Of a stretch of 64,000 nucleotides of DNA, positions 1 through 9,645 are shown piece by piece. The stretch comes from Forficula auricularia (lineage: Eukaryota; Arthropoda; Insecta; Dermaptera; Forficulidae). The notes under the pieces are model-generated. The model was not told where the DNA came from. It did not search any database and worked only from the letters and a program-made list of their open reading frames with translations. The stretch's first letter is position 1; each line of letters starts with the position of its first letter. A program made the position numbers and the translations under genes. The stretch covers positions 1-64,000 of the forward strand of contig JALMQS010000275.1 in assembly GCA_024734495.1 (NCBI GenBank). The letters run 5' to 3'.

Positions 1-201
1 TAATCGCAAATTAATATTAAATTAATATAACCAAAATATTTATGCGTTAACGTGACGTTATCTGTAGGCGATGTTGGCCTCACTTCACTCTGTGTGGAGA
101 GTAGCAGAGGGCGTGTCTATATATTTCATGGCTCCTTAAAAGATCTAACCTATACCTTAATATATTAAGCGTTTATGAATGTGTCCGTACTTAGTCTAGA
201 G

Positions 202-611
202 CAGTGTTTCTCAACCTTTTGTAGTAGCTAGGGAACCCTAGGAGCACTCTGCGTTTATTTCTGAGGTACTCCCCTAGCACTAAAATGTGAGATATTTGAA
301 TTTTTTCGTCAAAATATCAACATCATACTACATTTATAGCTTCCAAATATAGAGAATTAAAAACAACTGTAAGAACAAAATAACATATTAATCTCTCAAA
401 AAAATTCTTATCTATCAATGGATTGTTTTATTCGACTATAAGATAATAAATACTTAGACTTCTTTAGTATTTTTTTATCTGACAAATTTTTTGAAGGGTG
501 ATACTACAAACTACTATTTTTGTTTTTCTTTTATTGACCTCTAGGTGTGGGGGACTTTAAACTTCCTTTTGGGAAATCCTGGGTTCGCGGAACCCAGATT
601 GAGAAACACTG
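202..611. mobile_element. Non-autonomous hAT-type element
   Basis: The ends are inverted: CAGTGTTTCTCAACC on the left and, read inward from the right edge, CAGTGTTTCTCAATC. The same two ends recur at 38980 and 42118, and a related pair at 34458 and 35222, so this is a family. The left flank GTCTAGAG looks like the 8-bp target duplications of the other copies, but the right flank does not match, so the duplication has decayed or the right border has changed. No transposase reading frame is visible inside. Confidence 0.7.
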
Positions 612-791
612 ATTCCAGGCGCCGAATATAAGCCGGAATGTCCTAAGTTCCTAAATCATTAATATAAGCTCTCCACAACGTACCTACGTGTTATAAGCTA
701 AGAAAATTTGATATTCTTGATAAAGAAAAAACAAACTTTCTATTATTTCTAACTTCAAATGATCTTTAAATTTTTTTTAGATTAAAATTAC

Positions 792-895
792 CTTTTCTGT
801 ATCGGTGCCAAAAAACTTTCCCGATATATATTTGTTGTCTTTTTGTTGTACAAACAATCCGATCCAAGGAAGGATTGAGCGACAAAAAATTGATC
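792..895 (-). CDS. CFAP57: CFAP57 exon 7
   Basis: The exon follows an acceptor ending TTTTCAG at 896-902 and ends at a GTAATT donor (791 downward). It enters in phase 0 and leaves in phase 2. It reads INFLSLNPSLDRIVCTTKK and onward, matching the CFAP57 stretch that in vertebrates reads roughly as LSINPSEETL. The last dozen codons (IYRESFLAPIQK) are less clearly family-like, and a one-base shift near the A run would give an alternative ending, so the final residues are uncertain. The intron to exon 6 is only 62 bases. No further exon is recognisable between 1 and 791. Confidence 0.75.
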
Positions 896-957
896 TGAAA
901 ATAATAGAATTGTTTGTAAATTGGAATTATTAATTATAACACAATTCTAAAACTTAC

Positions 958-1088
958 TTCGTTAATTTTCGAAATATTTAACTCTTCAAGTTTGTTAACT
1001 ACTTTTAAAATTGCTCGTTTTGTATATCGATTGGGATTTTCTTTCTCAAACACATAAATCACTCCGATTCCACAAGAGAATAAAAATC
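958..1088 (-). CDS. CFAP57: CFAP57 exon 6
   Basis: The acceptor is TATATAG at 1089-1095 and the donor is GTAAGT (957 downward). Joining to exon 5 in phase 1 gives the codon GGA, and the exon leaves in phase 0. It reads FLFSCGIGVIYVFEKENPNR and continues KRAILKVVNKLEELNISKINE. In CFAP57 the same place holds a WD strand of the type GFACSAGPGRVCLFEK followed by a charged stretch, so the match is in the right order and spacing. The frame is open throughout. Confidence 0.85.
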
Positions 1089-1832
1089 CTATATAAAAAA
1101 AGAAAATATGAACTAAAAATTAAAAACTTTTCATGACTCAGTACAGTTTCCGCAAATTTAAAGTGATTTACCAATTTTCGTTAGAGAATAGTTAAAGCTA
1201 TAAAATTGAGACTAGGCAAAAGATGCAATTTATGAGTTCAAAATTATGTGGCAAATTTTCACTCATAGATCAGAATTTATTGGTACCTCCCTTATACTAA
1301 TTTAATTTGCCAGCCAAGTTTCTTGCACTTTTTAATTAGAAGTTCTTAAGCCAGAAAGCCTCTTATTTAGTAAGTTCTTCATTTTGAAAATCCAAATATT
1401 TTAGCACCAAAATAAACTTTCTCCTGACTGCTTGAAATATATATAGTTGAGTATCGGATTTCAGACGGACAAAAAGTTCGAATCAGGCCCGAGGATTTCG
1501 TACCTTATATCTTGCAAAATATGCCAATAAATAAAAAATAAAAATCTTCTAAAATACTTGAGATTTCAAATTCGTTGTTATTTCTCGTGAAAATTGATTA
1601 TTTTTATAATTTTATATGGTATATTTTTAAGTTCAGTCGTTTGGAAATACAGTTACCTACAAAAATGTTGTAATAATGGGTAATTTGACGCTTTTCGATA
1701 CCGTCATTTTAAATGAATTTATTTTGAAAAAAATCATTAAAAAATAGCACTCTTACACAAATTTGAATTTCTTTTTCATAGTTTTTGCTTTAATTTTTTT
1801 GAAATTCTATTAGGTACAAAAAATAATGTAAA
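1089..1832. other. Part of CFAP57 intron 5, no gene seen
   Basis: AT-rich sequence with short A and T runs. I see no open frame, RNA gene or recognisable repeat before the LTR element begins. Confidence 0.5.
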
Positions 1833-1836
1833 AATG

Positions 1837-1971
1837 TGATGCGTACAAAGCTTACTTGATGTATTGTTAATCGTTCTATTGTTTATATTTATATTTATAT
1901 GTTTGTTGATATTATTGAAAATAAATGTTTTTTAATGAGATTACGAGTTCTTAATTAAAATGATCGTAATA
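1837..1971 (+). repeat. 5' LTR of the gag-only element
   Basis: It starts TGATGCGTACAAAGC and ends ATCGTAATA, directly before the primer site. The partner is at 3374-3508. Three substitutions distinguish the two. The element starts TG but does not end CA. Confidence 0.88.
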
Positions 1972-1972
1972 T

Positions 1973-1990
1973 TGGCGCCCGAACAATGTG
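1973..1990 (+). promoter_or_regulatory. Primer-binding site, tRNA-Lys type
   Basis: TGGCGCCCGAACA directly follows the 5' LTR. It is complementary to the 3' end of the tRNA-Lys type used as primer by many retroelements. The last bases (ATGTG) depart from the usual GGGAC. Confidence 0.8.
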
Positions 1991-1993
1991 AAA

Positions 1994-2965
1994 ATGATAA
2001 GAAAACCTAGTAGACCACTAGCGAAGAGGAATAAGAAAAATGATTTTGCGAATATGGAAATAACGAGGGAGGAGATATCGAAGATCAAGGATCATATAAA
2101 AAAAGGTGAGCATAGAGTAATGGATTTGGAAGAGGAGGTGAATAAATTAAAAAATGAATTCGAAAAAATAATAAAAAAATTAAAAGATGATTTGGAAGAG
2201 GAAAAAAACAAGAGGATAGAGTTGGAAGAAATAATAAAAAGGAAGGAAAATTCGGAAAAGGGAAGTGATTTCGAGATTAATAGGAATATTCAATTAGCAG
2301 ACGTGGGAAAATTCCTTCCGGTGTTTAGAGCTCTCCCAGAGGAAGATCCGAAGTTATTTTTAAAAAAGGTCGAGAATACTCTATTAAAATATAAAGTACC
2401 GGAAGATGTTTGGCTCGTGGTGGTTTCGGATCAGTTGTTAGATAAGGCCAAGACATGGTGGCGGGTGGTCAATCAATTTCCAGCGTTGGATTGGAAAGAT
2501 TTTAAAATGAAATTTCTCCGAGAATACGATAGTTTAATCGTAGTCTCAAAGTTAAAGGTTATGTTTTATGAGGAGAAACAAAGAAAAGACGAACCTATAA
2601 GGTTATTTATTGAGAATAAGATGGCTTTATATAAGAGAGTTTTTCCGGACGAAGATGCTGGTTCAATCCTTCAAGTTTTAGTGGAGATGATTACTCCACG
2701 TGTTAGATCGTCCATTAGGGGAATGAAATTCACTGATATTGAAGGGTTTATGCAGACGGTAGAAGAAATAGAAAGGGATTTAAAGGATATGGATAAAGAA
2801 GAGAAGACAAGTCCCACTCAGGATAGAAGTTGCATTCAGGATAGACGTTTTTGTGGATTCTGTAGGCGGGAAGGACATGGGGAAGAGACTTGCTTCAAGA
2901 AGGGAAACGAGTGGAGGGGCAAGGAAAAGGGAGTTCCTTGTCCAAAAAGCAGTAGGATTCCCTAA
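1994..2965 (+). CDS. Gag polyprotein of the LTR element
   Basis: This is a 324-codon open frame from the ATG at 1994. Residues about 15-95 form a Lys/Glu-rich coiled coil. Residues about 100-255 look like a Ty3/Gypsy gag capsid region, with AKTWWRVVNQFPALDWKDFK resembling the conserved W-containing gag core. Near the C terminus there is one CCHC zinc knuckle, CGFCRREGHGEETC (C-X2-C-X4-H-X4-C), as expected for nucleic-acid binding. An upstream in-frame GTG at 1988 falls in the primer site, so the ATG is preferred. The frame is intact, unusual among the retroelements in this window. A second frame overlaps its last 113 bases. Confidence 0.85.
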   Translation: MIRKPSRPLAKRNKKNDFANMEITREEISKIKDHIKKGEHRVMDLEEEVNKLKNEFEKIIKKLKDDLEEEKNKRIELEEIIKRKENSEKGSDFEINRNIQLADVGKFLPVFRALPEEDPKLFLKKVENTLLKYKVPEDVWLVVVSDQLLDKAKTWWRVVNQFPALDWKDFKMKFLREYDSLIVVSKLKVMFYEEKQRKDEPIRLFIENKMALYKRVFPDEDAGSILQVLVEMITPRVRSSIRGMKFTDIEGFMQTVEEIERDLKDMDKEEKTSPTQDRSCIQDRRFCGFCRREGHGEETCFKKGNEWRGKEKGVPCPKSSRIP

Positions 2966-3332
2966 GAAAGTAGGAATAGAAAGTGAGATCGGTAGTCATA
3001 TTATTTGTTGTGTGAATAAATTTTCGGAAATCATTAGTCCATCAATGGAATTACAAATAGAGGAAAGTAGAAGGGCATTAACTAATGAAGATGATTTAAT
3101 TCCGTACTGGTTGAAGGAAGTCAAGGAGGATGAGTTGAATATAATGGAAGAGGAGAAACTAGATGCTGGTCAGATGAAATTAAATCAAAATAAGGAAGAG
3201 TTACTTCATCAAATAAAATTATATTTAGAAAAATCGATGGATGGAGCAAAAATTATTGAAAATAGTCAAGAAAGGGGAAGGTTAGTTAAATATCATTCGA
3301 GTTATTTTAAACCTAGGAAGAAAGAAGAATGA
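2853..3332 (+). CDS. Second reading frame of the gag-only element, residual pol
   Basis: This frame overlaps the end of gag from 2853 to 2965 in another register and runs to a stop at 3330-3332, so it could be expressed by frameshifting from gag. The first part reads VQKAVGFPKKVGIESEIGSH and is followed by an acidic stretch. The end, ERGRLVKYHSSYFKPRKKEE, resembles the extreme C terminus of Gypsy pol (integrase tail). Most of pol is missing, and the two ends of pol appear fused by an internal deletion. Codons remain open, so the fusion may be maintained. No catalytic motif is present. Confidence 0.55.
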   Translation: MDSVGGKDMGKRLASRRETSGGARKREFLVQKAVGFPKKVGIESEIGSHIICCVNKFSEIISPSMELQIEESRRALTNEDDLIPYWLKEVKEDELNIMEEEKLDAGQMKLNQNKEELLHQIKLYLEKSMDGAKIIENSQERGRLVKYHSSYFKPRKKEE

Positions 3333-3356
3333 TCCTGTGGGAAGCTGCGTCCGTGT

Positions 3357-3373
3357 TCTAAGGAGGGGAGAAT
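3357..3373 (+). promoter_or_regulatory. Polypurine tract
   Basis: A purine-rich run AAGGAGGGGAGAA lies directly before the 3' LTR, the standard place for the plus-strand primer of an LTR retroelement. Confidence 0.75.
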
Positions 3374-3508
3374 TGATGCGTACAAAGCTTACTTGATGTA
3401 TTGTTAATCGTTCTATTGTTTATATTTATATTTATATGTCTGTTGATATTATTGAAAATAAATGTTTTTTAATGAGTTTACGAGTTCTTAATTAATATGA
3501 TCGTAATA
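3374..3508 (+). repeat. 3' LTR of the gag-only element
   Basis: It starts TGATGCGTACAAAGC and ends ATCGTAATA, followed by the AATG target duplication. It is 135 bp like its partner. Confidence 0.88.
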
Positions 3509-3570
3509 AATGGATACAGTGATACCCATCTACACTGCAATTTTAAAGTGAGTTGAATAAAATGAATAAT

Positions 3571-3950
3571 AAAATATGTGATGGTGTCAGGGAAAAGTGC
3601 CTTTATCTTCACATACCAGTTTTTTTAGGTTTGGCAAAAATGTGAGTTAAATGTAGTATAATTTTTTATTGCATATTTGAATTCGGCAGCAAATTTCCAT
3701 TCGAAGTAGTATAATAGAGAGGGTAAAAATGGAAGAAATTCGGTATTTTTGTCTGCTTAAAAATTTTCAAAATTTAAACGGCTATAACTACGTTTTTTAC
3801 TTCTAAATGTTCAAAAATTCATAACTGAGTCAATTTTTAGGCTGGAGAAAAAGCATTTTGTTCAGTTGTTTATCTAGAAACAGGAGATGGGTCATTAACT
3901 CGATTTTGACCGGGTAAGTCCTTTTCCCTGACACTATCACATATTTTGAT
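3571..3950. mobile_element. MITE-like element with inverted ends
   Basis: The ends carry inverted copies of about 25 bp: ATATGTGATGGTGTCAGGG on the left and CCCTGACACTATCACATAT on the right. No coding capacity is seen between them. It lies just downstream of the gag-only LTR element. Confidence 0.6.
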
Positions 3951-4619
3951 TCAATTTAATGAGATATTTACAAAGCAGCCCCACGATAACAATATCTTTT
4001 CTTTTCCACCACACAAATATTTAACTCCATTCTAAAATAACAATCATCCAATTAATATTTTAATGTGATTATTTTTTTTATTTCAGGGAATATAAAAACT
4101 TATATGTCGTTAAATTCAAATTTGTATCTTATTCATCTTCCAAACTAAAATGCCCTCTGATAGAAAGATGGACAGACACTCATAGGGGCACTCATTGTAG
4201 CGATACTAATAGGGTTCTGTTTTTTCTATGCAGTCCTTAAAATCATACTTAAAAATTATTTTACATGTCTGTATCTTATCAAAGTGTAGAGCGTGCGCAG
4301 GCCAAGTTCGAACATTGGCTTGACCGTCCACGCTGTACGCTATTTACACAAACCATTTCGAGCCAATTTGACCCCCTGCAGCTACAAAGCTGAAATCATA
4401 CACATGTAATTATGTAATACATCTTGTTGAGAGTACCAAAATTCAATAATAAATAGATTCTGAGACAGTGACCTGAGAAAATAGCTAATTTTGGATCTCA
4501 CTGACTGACAGGTCATCAAAACCTATAGGGTACTTCCATTCAGCATCATAAAATTTCGTCTGCTAGTAGAGTTTGTGACACAAACAAAGGAAAAATTCAA
4601 AAAATTCAAACTTTCTATC

Positions 4620-4800
4620 TTTCAACCCCTTCAAAATGGGGGGGAGGGTCAAAAATGAAAATTCTAGCCCGTTGGACCAAACTCAACTCAATTTTGTATA
4701 CATATTCTGTGGGCCCCCTGAAGGCTAGAAATGCAAAACTAACCACCCAAAATGGGGAGAAGGGACAAAAATGAAAATTCTAGGAACAAAATTTCAGATA
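4620..4800. repeat. Dispersed repeat, about two tandem units
   Basis: It contains two units with the phrases GGGTCAAAAATGAAAATTCT and CTCAACTCAATTTTGTATAC. Related units occur at 11344-11570. I cannot assign it to a transposon class. Confidence 0.5.
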
Positions 4801-4838
4801 GTGCTTTTCATGTAGCTTACAAAAAGAAGAGAAATCGC

Positions 4839-5272
4839 AACCAAAACATTCTGTGAATAAACAGGCCAAGTTAGAAAGGAGTGAAATCTACTGTGCAGCC
4901 AAGTTAAATTTGCTAGAAAATAGTAATTTCAATTAAAATGCATTCTTTCCATTTTGAATGACAATATAAATTTATGGATTCTAAATTTTTAATTTAAATT
5001 ATTTTCATGAAAATTGGCTGGCCACGAATTTAGTTCATTAACCCTTACAGTATAATTCGGGACCAGCCAAGTTTCAGAAAAATAATCTAAATTAAAAATT
5101 TAGAATCCATAAATTTACATTGTCATTCAAAATGGAAAGAATGCATTTTAATTGACAGTACTATTTTCTGAACTTAATTATTCTTGGCGAATTTAATTTG
5201 GCTGAACAGTAGATTTCACTACTTTTTCGAACTTGGCCTGTTTTTTCACAGAATGTTTTGGTTGGGATTTAA
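4839..5272. repeat. Foldback element, arms of about 200 bp
   Basis: The left arm begins near CACAGAATG-type sequence (read inward) and GGCCAAGTT, and the right arm mirrors it through AACTTGGCC to CACAGAATG. In the middle, TGGATTCTAAATTTTTAATT on the left pairs with AATTAAAAATTTAGAATCCA on the right. The loop is about 20 bp. No coding frame. Confidence 0.7.
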
Positions 5273-5472
5273 TTTACCAGCTAAAATGATTTATTAGAAG
5301 AACAGACAGACATTGTCGAGACAATAATACTTTACTTTTTAAACGGATCTCTAAAAATGAAGAGTTCTATTTAAATTCAATACTCTGACCTGCCACAAGT
5401 AGAATGAATATTTAATATACTGGACTGTACTGAATGAAAAAATATAGAAAATTCAATAATTTAATTATTTAC

Positions 5473-5770
5473 CTTTGGTGCAATAAGTTAACCCTCTAAC
5501 ACTATTATCGATTTCTTCGAGAGTTTGTTCTGATTTTTTGTAACCGAGAGATGTATCATCTGATTGATCTTTTTCTTCTTTTCAGTTGGCACAGCCTCAC
5601 CCTCAGCAGTGCTGGAAATTGTCTCAGAGAAACAAGATCCACCAAATCCCCTTCTGATTCTTTGGTTGTTTCACTTGGTACCGTTACTGATATTTTTTTC
5701 TTCTGAAATTTTCGCACTCTGGGCATTTTCATCTTCTTCCCCTTCAATCGCTTCACTGGTTTCTTCATCT
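5473..5770 (-). CDS. CFAP57: CFAP57 exon 5, three apparent frameshifts
   Basis: The acceptor CTTTTAAAG (5771-5779) joins exon 4 in phase 2, giving GAA. The donor is GTAAAT (5472 downward), leaving in phase 1. The reading must change register three times: DEETSEAIEGEEDENAQSAK onward, then VPSETTKESEGDLVDLVS, then SETISSTAEGEAVPTEKK, then EEKDQSDDTSLGYKKSEQTL to NSVRGLTYCTK. The acidic low-complexity insert followed by a hydrophobic strand is what CFAP57 has here, and the ends fit both neighbours. The breaks sit at short homopolymers, so consensus errors are likelier than a dead exon. A lysine-rich frame starting at an ATG at 5783 is the wrong register. Confidence 0.72.
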
Positions 5771-5865
5771 CTTTAAAAGCCATATTTTGTTATAACATAT
5801 TGTTTTTACTAATTCGAAAGTTTATAATGGGAATTAAAGACTAGTTTTTTGTATGATTTTTATTT

Positions 5866-5945
5866 TATTTTTCAACCAACGTTTCGTCGACTTTGCCAAC
5901 TTCTTCAAGGATTCAAATAGTTACATCACACATCGTCAAAATACA
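5866..5945 (-). ncRNA. Hammerhead-like ribozyme motif, class B, degenerate
   Basis: On the minus strand the order is TTGAAGA (C3 of the CTGANGA box replaced by T), helix II GTTGGC/GTCGAC with an AAA loop, GAAAC, loop GTTG, then GTT as the potential cleavage triplet. Loss of C3 should abolish cleavage. Confidence 0.5.
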
Positions 5946-5989
5946 TCCTTCTCTTCTTTAAGTACCATATCAGCTCTCCATGACGTTTC

Positions 5990-6240
5990 GGCACCTCTCA
6001 CATATACCGGTGCTGAGCGTGTTTAGATGTTTTTACACAGATATACGGAACCTACATTATAACGCCGGTTCCGAACGACTAGTCTGGAGAGTTTGACTAG
6101 GTAATTATACTCTTGGTAGTTTGCCATTGCTTTCCAAGAGGAGGCGGCTGCAAATATCTGCCGAGACTCAGTATCGAACCAGCATACTTCAGGACAGCGG
6201 CCCGACACTCTGACCACTGACCCACGTCGCCTCTCAAAAG
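5990..6240 (-). repeat. tRNA-derived SINE
   Basis: On the minus strand the head has an A-box-like TGGGTCAGTGGTCAGAG followed about 35 bases later by a B-box-like GGTTCGATACT, the spacing of an internal polymerase III promoter. The body continues GGAAAGCAATGGCAAACTACC-like sequence. It sits in the loop between two inverted hammerhead-bearing copies, so it probably inserted after they formed, or was captured. Confidence 0.6.
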
Positions 6241-6346
6241 ACATACATTTTCTTTATCTCCGTTACCAATGAAGAACCATTAGAAACTTAGAACTTTGTT
6301 CTTCATTGGTAACGGAGATAAAGAAAAATAATATATTTTGACGAAT

Positions 6347-6418
6347 GTGTGATGTAACTATTTGAAGTCTCTGAAGAAGTCGACAAAGTCGACGGAACGT
6401 TCGTTGAAAAAATCACAC
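6347..6418 (+). ncRNA. Hammerhead-like ribozyme motif, class B
   Basis: CTGAAGA (6371-6377) is followed by one unpaired A, helix II GTCGAC/GTCGAC with an AAA loop, GGAAC (6394-6398; GAAAC expected), loop GTTC and the triplet GTT. An outer helix pairs GTGTGAT (6347-6353) with ATCACAC (6412-6418). The G-for-A change in GAAA would probably impair cleavage. Confidence 0.5.
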
Positions 6419-6484
6419 GAAAAAAATGTGTCCTTAATTCCCATTTTAAACTTTTTGAATTAATACCACATTATAGACGATAAT

Positions 6485-7800
6485 AATAATTGTTTTTACT
6501 CTACCATATGGGGTATAGTGAAATATTTGTAATCGTGCATTAAAAAAAGTGTTGTTTTTTTTACTTTTTTTCGAAATATCTCGAAAACGGATAAAAATAT
6601 TTTGATGAAAAAAAGAAATTGAACAAATTCATGACGTTTTGTTCTACAATAAAACTTTTTTTAATAAACATTGAAAAAATTTATATTTTAAGAGATTTTA
6701 ACTATTTTATTACATCATTCGTATCCAAAGTAAGTTTCATAAAAGGAATCGCAGGGAATTGGATAAAATAAAAAACAGACTTTTTATCAAATTGAAAGTT
6801 TTTTTTGTCGAAAGTAGAAGAATTTTTATATATTGAAGGAGACAATAAAAGAGTACACTATACTACTACACTACTATATTCTCGTTATAAATAAATAAAA
6901 TTTATAATTCCAGCAGAAGTCTTAAAATTTGAAACTTAAGCTATCTAGAAGTTACAAAAAGTACGACAAGATTTTGGCTAAAATAGAAGTACTGCAAGTC
7001 CCCCCCCTTCATATAGTAACCATAAATCTCGAAATTTAAGCTCAATATAAGCTCAATATATGCTAGAAGGGGTACAGCAAGCTTTTGGTTGAAATCGGAC
7101 AAGGTTGAAGTGGACATTTACATGAAAGATTTTTTTAAAAAATTTTGTGCTTATCAAGTGTTATAAGTTATTAGTCGTGTATAGATTTTAATCCGATTGA
7201 CATAAAGAAAGGGGGTGTAAATTAGGAGTGTCGTAAAATAAATATGTTAATCATTCATATATCGTCTTCGGTAAGTCTTGAAATTTGAAACTTAACTATT
7301 TAGAGGCAAAAAGTTACCGAGCATCGCTCGGTGCTCCAGGCACTATAATTTTATAAGAAATTGTCCAATAGGGGCGATGACGCGTCATAATGATATTTAA
7401 TTTCTATTTTACATATAAACATCTCTGTATAAAAACGACGGCAAATTTTAATTGTTAAAGAAAAAAGTCGTTTCCAAGATTATTGTGAGCCAAGATTGTG
7501 CTAAAGAAAGATCAATGAATATAATATTATAATATTTTGCCTTATAGAAAAACTGTTTTTGACAAAGATTGATAAAATTAGCCACTGAGGAAGTAAAAAA
7601 CAAATTGACGAAACCTCTGGCCTACTTAATAAAAACTCTGTGTTTTAATTTATCCAATTCCATGCGATTCCTTTTATTAACTATTTTGTCAAAATGTCCG
7701 TTAGTGCGTTAGGGCGTTAGTGTGTTATCAAATGTTTCGTACGCTCTAGCTCAAAATCCAATAAAGCTATCACAACGAAATTTTATATTTACAATATAAA
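6485..7800. repeat. Diverged copies of the 10.5-kb dispersed repeat
   Basis: 6485-6720 contains the phrases GTAATCGTGCATTAAAAAAA and CGAAATATCTCGAAAACGG. 7690-7800 contains TGTCAAAATGTCCGTTAG and a diverged GCTCAAAA stretch. Both match the unit tandemly duplicated at 10542-11340. Around 6830-6920 is a relic of the hammerhead-bearing foldback seen at 55461-55667 (shared AAGGAGACAATAAAAG and CTCGTTATAAATAAAT). No gene is visible in the intervening sequence. Confidence 0.5.
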
Positions 7801-8121
7801 TGATGATTTAATGTATGGCGATCCAAGAAAAAAAAAGATTCCCTTCAATAAAAGGGTATTTCTCTTTACTACTCGAGTTCGAGGAGATTGAAATAATCCT
7901 TCTAACATATAAATAAAAATAATTCATTCCATTTCGGATCTAGTAGATGACAATCTCTTGTGATTTCTATATAAAATACAAATGTCGATAATAGTAGTTG
8001 TAAAATATCAATAGAAAAGATCATCTACTAAATCCTGTTATAGATGATATTTTACATCCTTAGAGACGGCAATTTTCATTTTTATTATTGAATTTTTTTC
8101 TTTCAAATTTTAATTTGAAAA

Positions 8122-8270
8122 AAAAATCGGTTGTCTGTAAAGTCGGTTTACTGACGATAATTGAACGTGACAACGTCATAAGAAAATACCATTCCATCAG
8201 TATTTTCTTATGACGTTGTCACGTTCAACTATCGTCAGTAAACCGACTTTACAGAGAACCGATTTTTTTC
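8122..8270. repeat. Near-perfect palindrome, arms of about 66 bp
   Basis: The left arm runs from AAATCGGTTGTCTGTAAAG to CATAAGAAAATAC, and the right arm mirrors it from GTATTTTCTTATG to ACCGATTT around a loop of about 10 bp. The arms contain TGACAACGTC, which recurs as GACGTTGTCACG at 8754-8766. This is a snapback MITE. Confidence 0.8.
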
Positions 8271-8614
8271 ATAAAATTCTTCGTTCAGAAAATCATTTTA
8301 AATTTACAAAATACTTGAATAAAATTTATTGTTTAAATTTCTACTCGACTGTTAAAATTTAATTTTTGATTTTATCATTTTATAATAATAAATTTTGTAT
8401 TGACATTATTTCTTTCAGCAAGTAAACTGAATAAAAGTTGTTGTTCAATTAGTTACTTAATTATTTTTGCAAATTTAATTGTAATTTGTTGTAAAAAAGT
8501 AATAATTTTGAATAATTTATTATAAGAATAAACTGTGATTAAATTATTGTTCATAAATCATAAATTTAAAATTTAAAATTTGGAATTATTAAAATTTTTG
8601 TAACTGTAGCTTTT

Positions 8615-8775
8615 AAAAAGCCCGCCTCAATCTTTGTCGCTCTTTCCGCGCTCTCGCTTGCACTTCAAGCCTTAAATGGAACGCCTCAGAGCGAGATAAC
8701 GCCGCATGAGTCATGTTTTTTCGTGCATGCAGCCGGCTCCATCGAATTATAAGACGTTGTCACGTCAAAATAAAA
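8615..8775. repeat. GC-richer repeat segment, probably a transposon end
   Basis: It stands out from its AT-rich surroundings (GCCCGCCTCAATCTTTGTCG to ACGTTGTCACGTC) and ends with the motif found in the palindrome 8122-8270. No frame is open. Its class is unknown. Confidence 0.35.
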
Positions 8776-9179
8776 ATAATATTTATTTGGTTTAATTTTA
8801 AGCCATCGGCCGATTTATTATCTGATAGTTTGAATGATTAAAAAATATTAACAACTAAAAGTTCCATCGATTTTAAATATTTCTTGATCAGCCTGTTAGA
8901 TAGGTGAAAGGCACCCAGAGATTTATTATTAGTTGCATAAGCTTCAGGCACTATTTGATTTTTATTTATTCTAATATTATTATGTACCTAACATTTGTGA
9001 TGTATTAATGTAAAAAATATATACTTATTTTATAAATATATGTTAAGAAATGTGATATATAATATCATACCGTTTTTATTATTTTTTTCATATAAAAGAC
9101 AAATGCTGATAAGAGCGTTAAAATTTCTAGAGAAAATCACCACTAAATACAAGGTGTTATGGATTACTTTTTATGTCAG

Positions 9180-9645
9180 AAAGAGCCGGCCATAAATTAG
9201 AACACACAGTAAGGGGGAGGGGCCATCTCAGATTTGTGACAAAATGTGACAGGGAGGCCCGAGGATCTTAAAAATTGTGACGTCACCAAAGTCAAATTAA
9301 AAAAACTAAAAAATGTTCAAATATTTTTTAGATTTCAGGTATTATAATTCCAACCTGAAAATGTTGGTAAAATAAATCTGGACAAAAAATTGTAAACAAG
9401 AAATAAGGGTATAAAAGTGATAGTGTGACGTCACAATACAGAGGGTCTCAATGAAAATGTGACAGAATGTGAAAGATGGGGGGAGGGGGGAGGTATAAAA
9501 ACCTTGAAATTTGTGTGATGTAATTTGTGGACGGCCCCGAAGGGTTTGTTCAGCCCTTGGGGAATCAAACCCGAATCCCCAAAAATGCAATCTGGGCACT
9601 TTTCTTGCCCACCGAGATGTAACCACAACTGACATATAGTACATA
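9180..9645. mobile_element. DNA-transposon remnant with GTGACGTCAC-type ends
   Basis: Both sides carry related phrases in inverted sense: GGGGGAGGGGCCATCTCAG and TTGTGACAAAATGTGACAG on the left; TGTGACAGAATGTGAAAG and GGACGGCCCCGAAGG on the right. Internal GTGACGTCAC occurs near 9282 and GTGACGTCAC again near 9425. No intact frame. 9646-10540 holds AT-rich sequence with no recognised gene. Confidence 0.45.

Larger units (their letters stand above)
1833..3512 (+). mobile_element. Compact gag-only LTR retrotransposon (Ty3/Gypsy-like) with AATG target duplication
   Basis: Two 135-bp LTRs (1837-1971 and 3374-3508) differ at three visible positions and are flanked by the 4-bp direct repeat AATG (1833-1836 and 3509-3512). 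Between them lie a primer-binding site, a complete gag, a short second frame and a purine-rich tract. The whole element is only about 1.67 kb. Protease, reverse transcriptase, RNase H and the integrase core are absent, so it must borrow them to move. The near-identical LTRs and open gag point to a fairly recent insertion. It sits in intron 5 of CFAP57, opposite to the host strand. Confidence 0.88.
5820..6450. mobile_element. Inverted retroelement ends bearing hammerhead-like motifs, split by a SINE
   Basis: The segments 5820-5945 and 6330-6450 are inverted copies of one sequence. Each has a hammerhead-like core, a TGTGTGATGTAACTATTTGAA-type flank and a tail resembling GTCCTTAATTCCCATT. The loop holds a tRNA-derived SINE and a 29-bp stem-loop (6246-6326). 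Related pairs occur at 11634-11790 and, decayed, at 13405-13600. The arrangement resembles the inverted terminal copies typical of Penelope-like retroelements, but no coding part is present here. Confidence 0.6.

Noticed and set aside
5556..5783. Lysine-rich open frame from an ATG at 5783 as the first exon of a gene
   Set aside because: It is a shifted register of CFAP57 exon 5. The correct register from the acceptor at 5771 is acidic and fits exons 4 and 6 in phase.
9342..9644. 100-codon open frame on the minus strand
   Set aside because: It lies inside a DNA-transposon remnant with another overlapping frame of similar length and no family resemblance.
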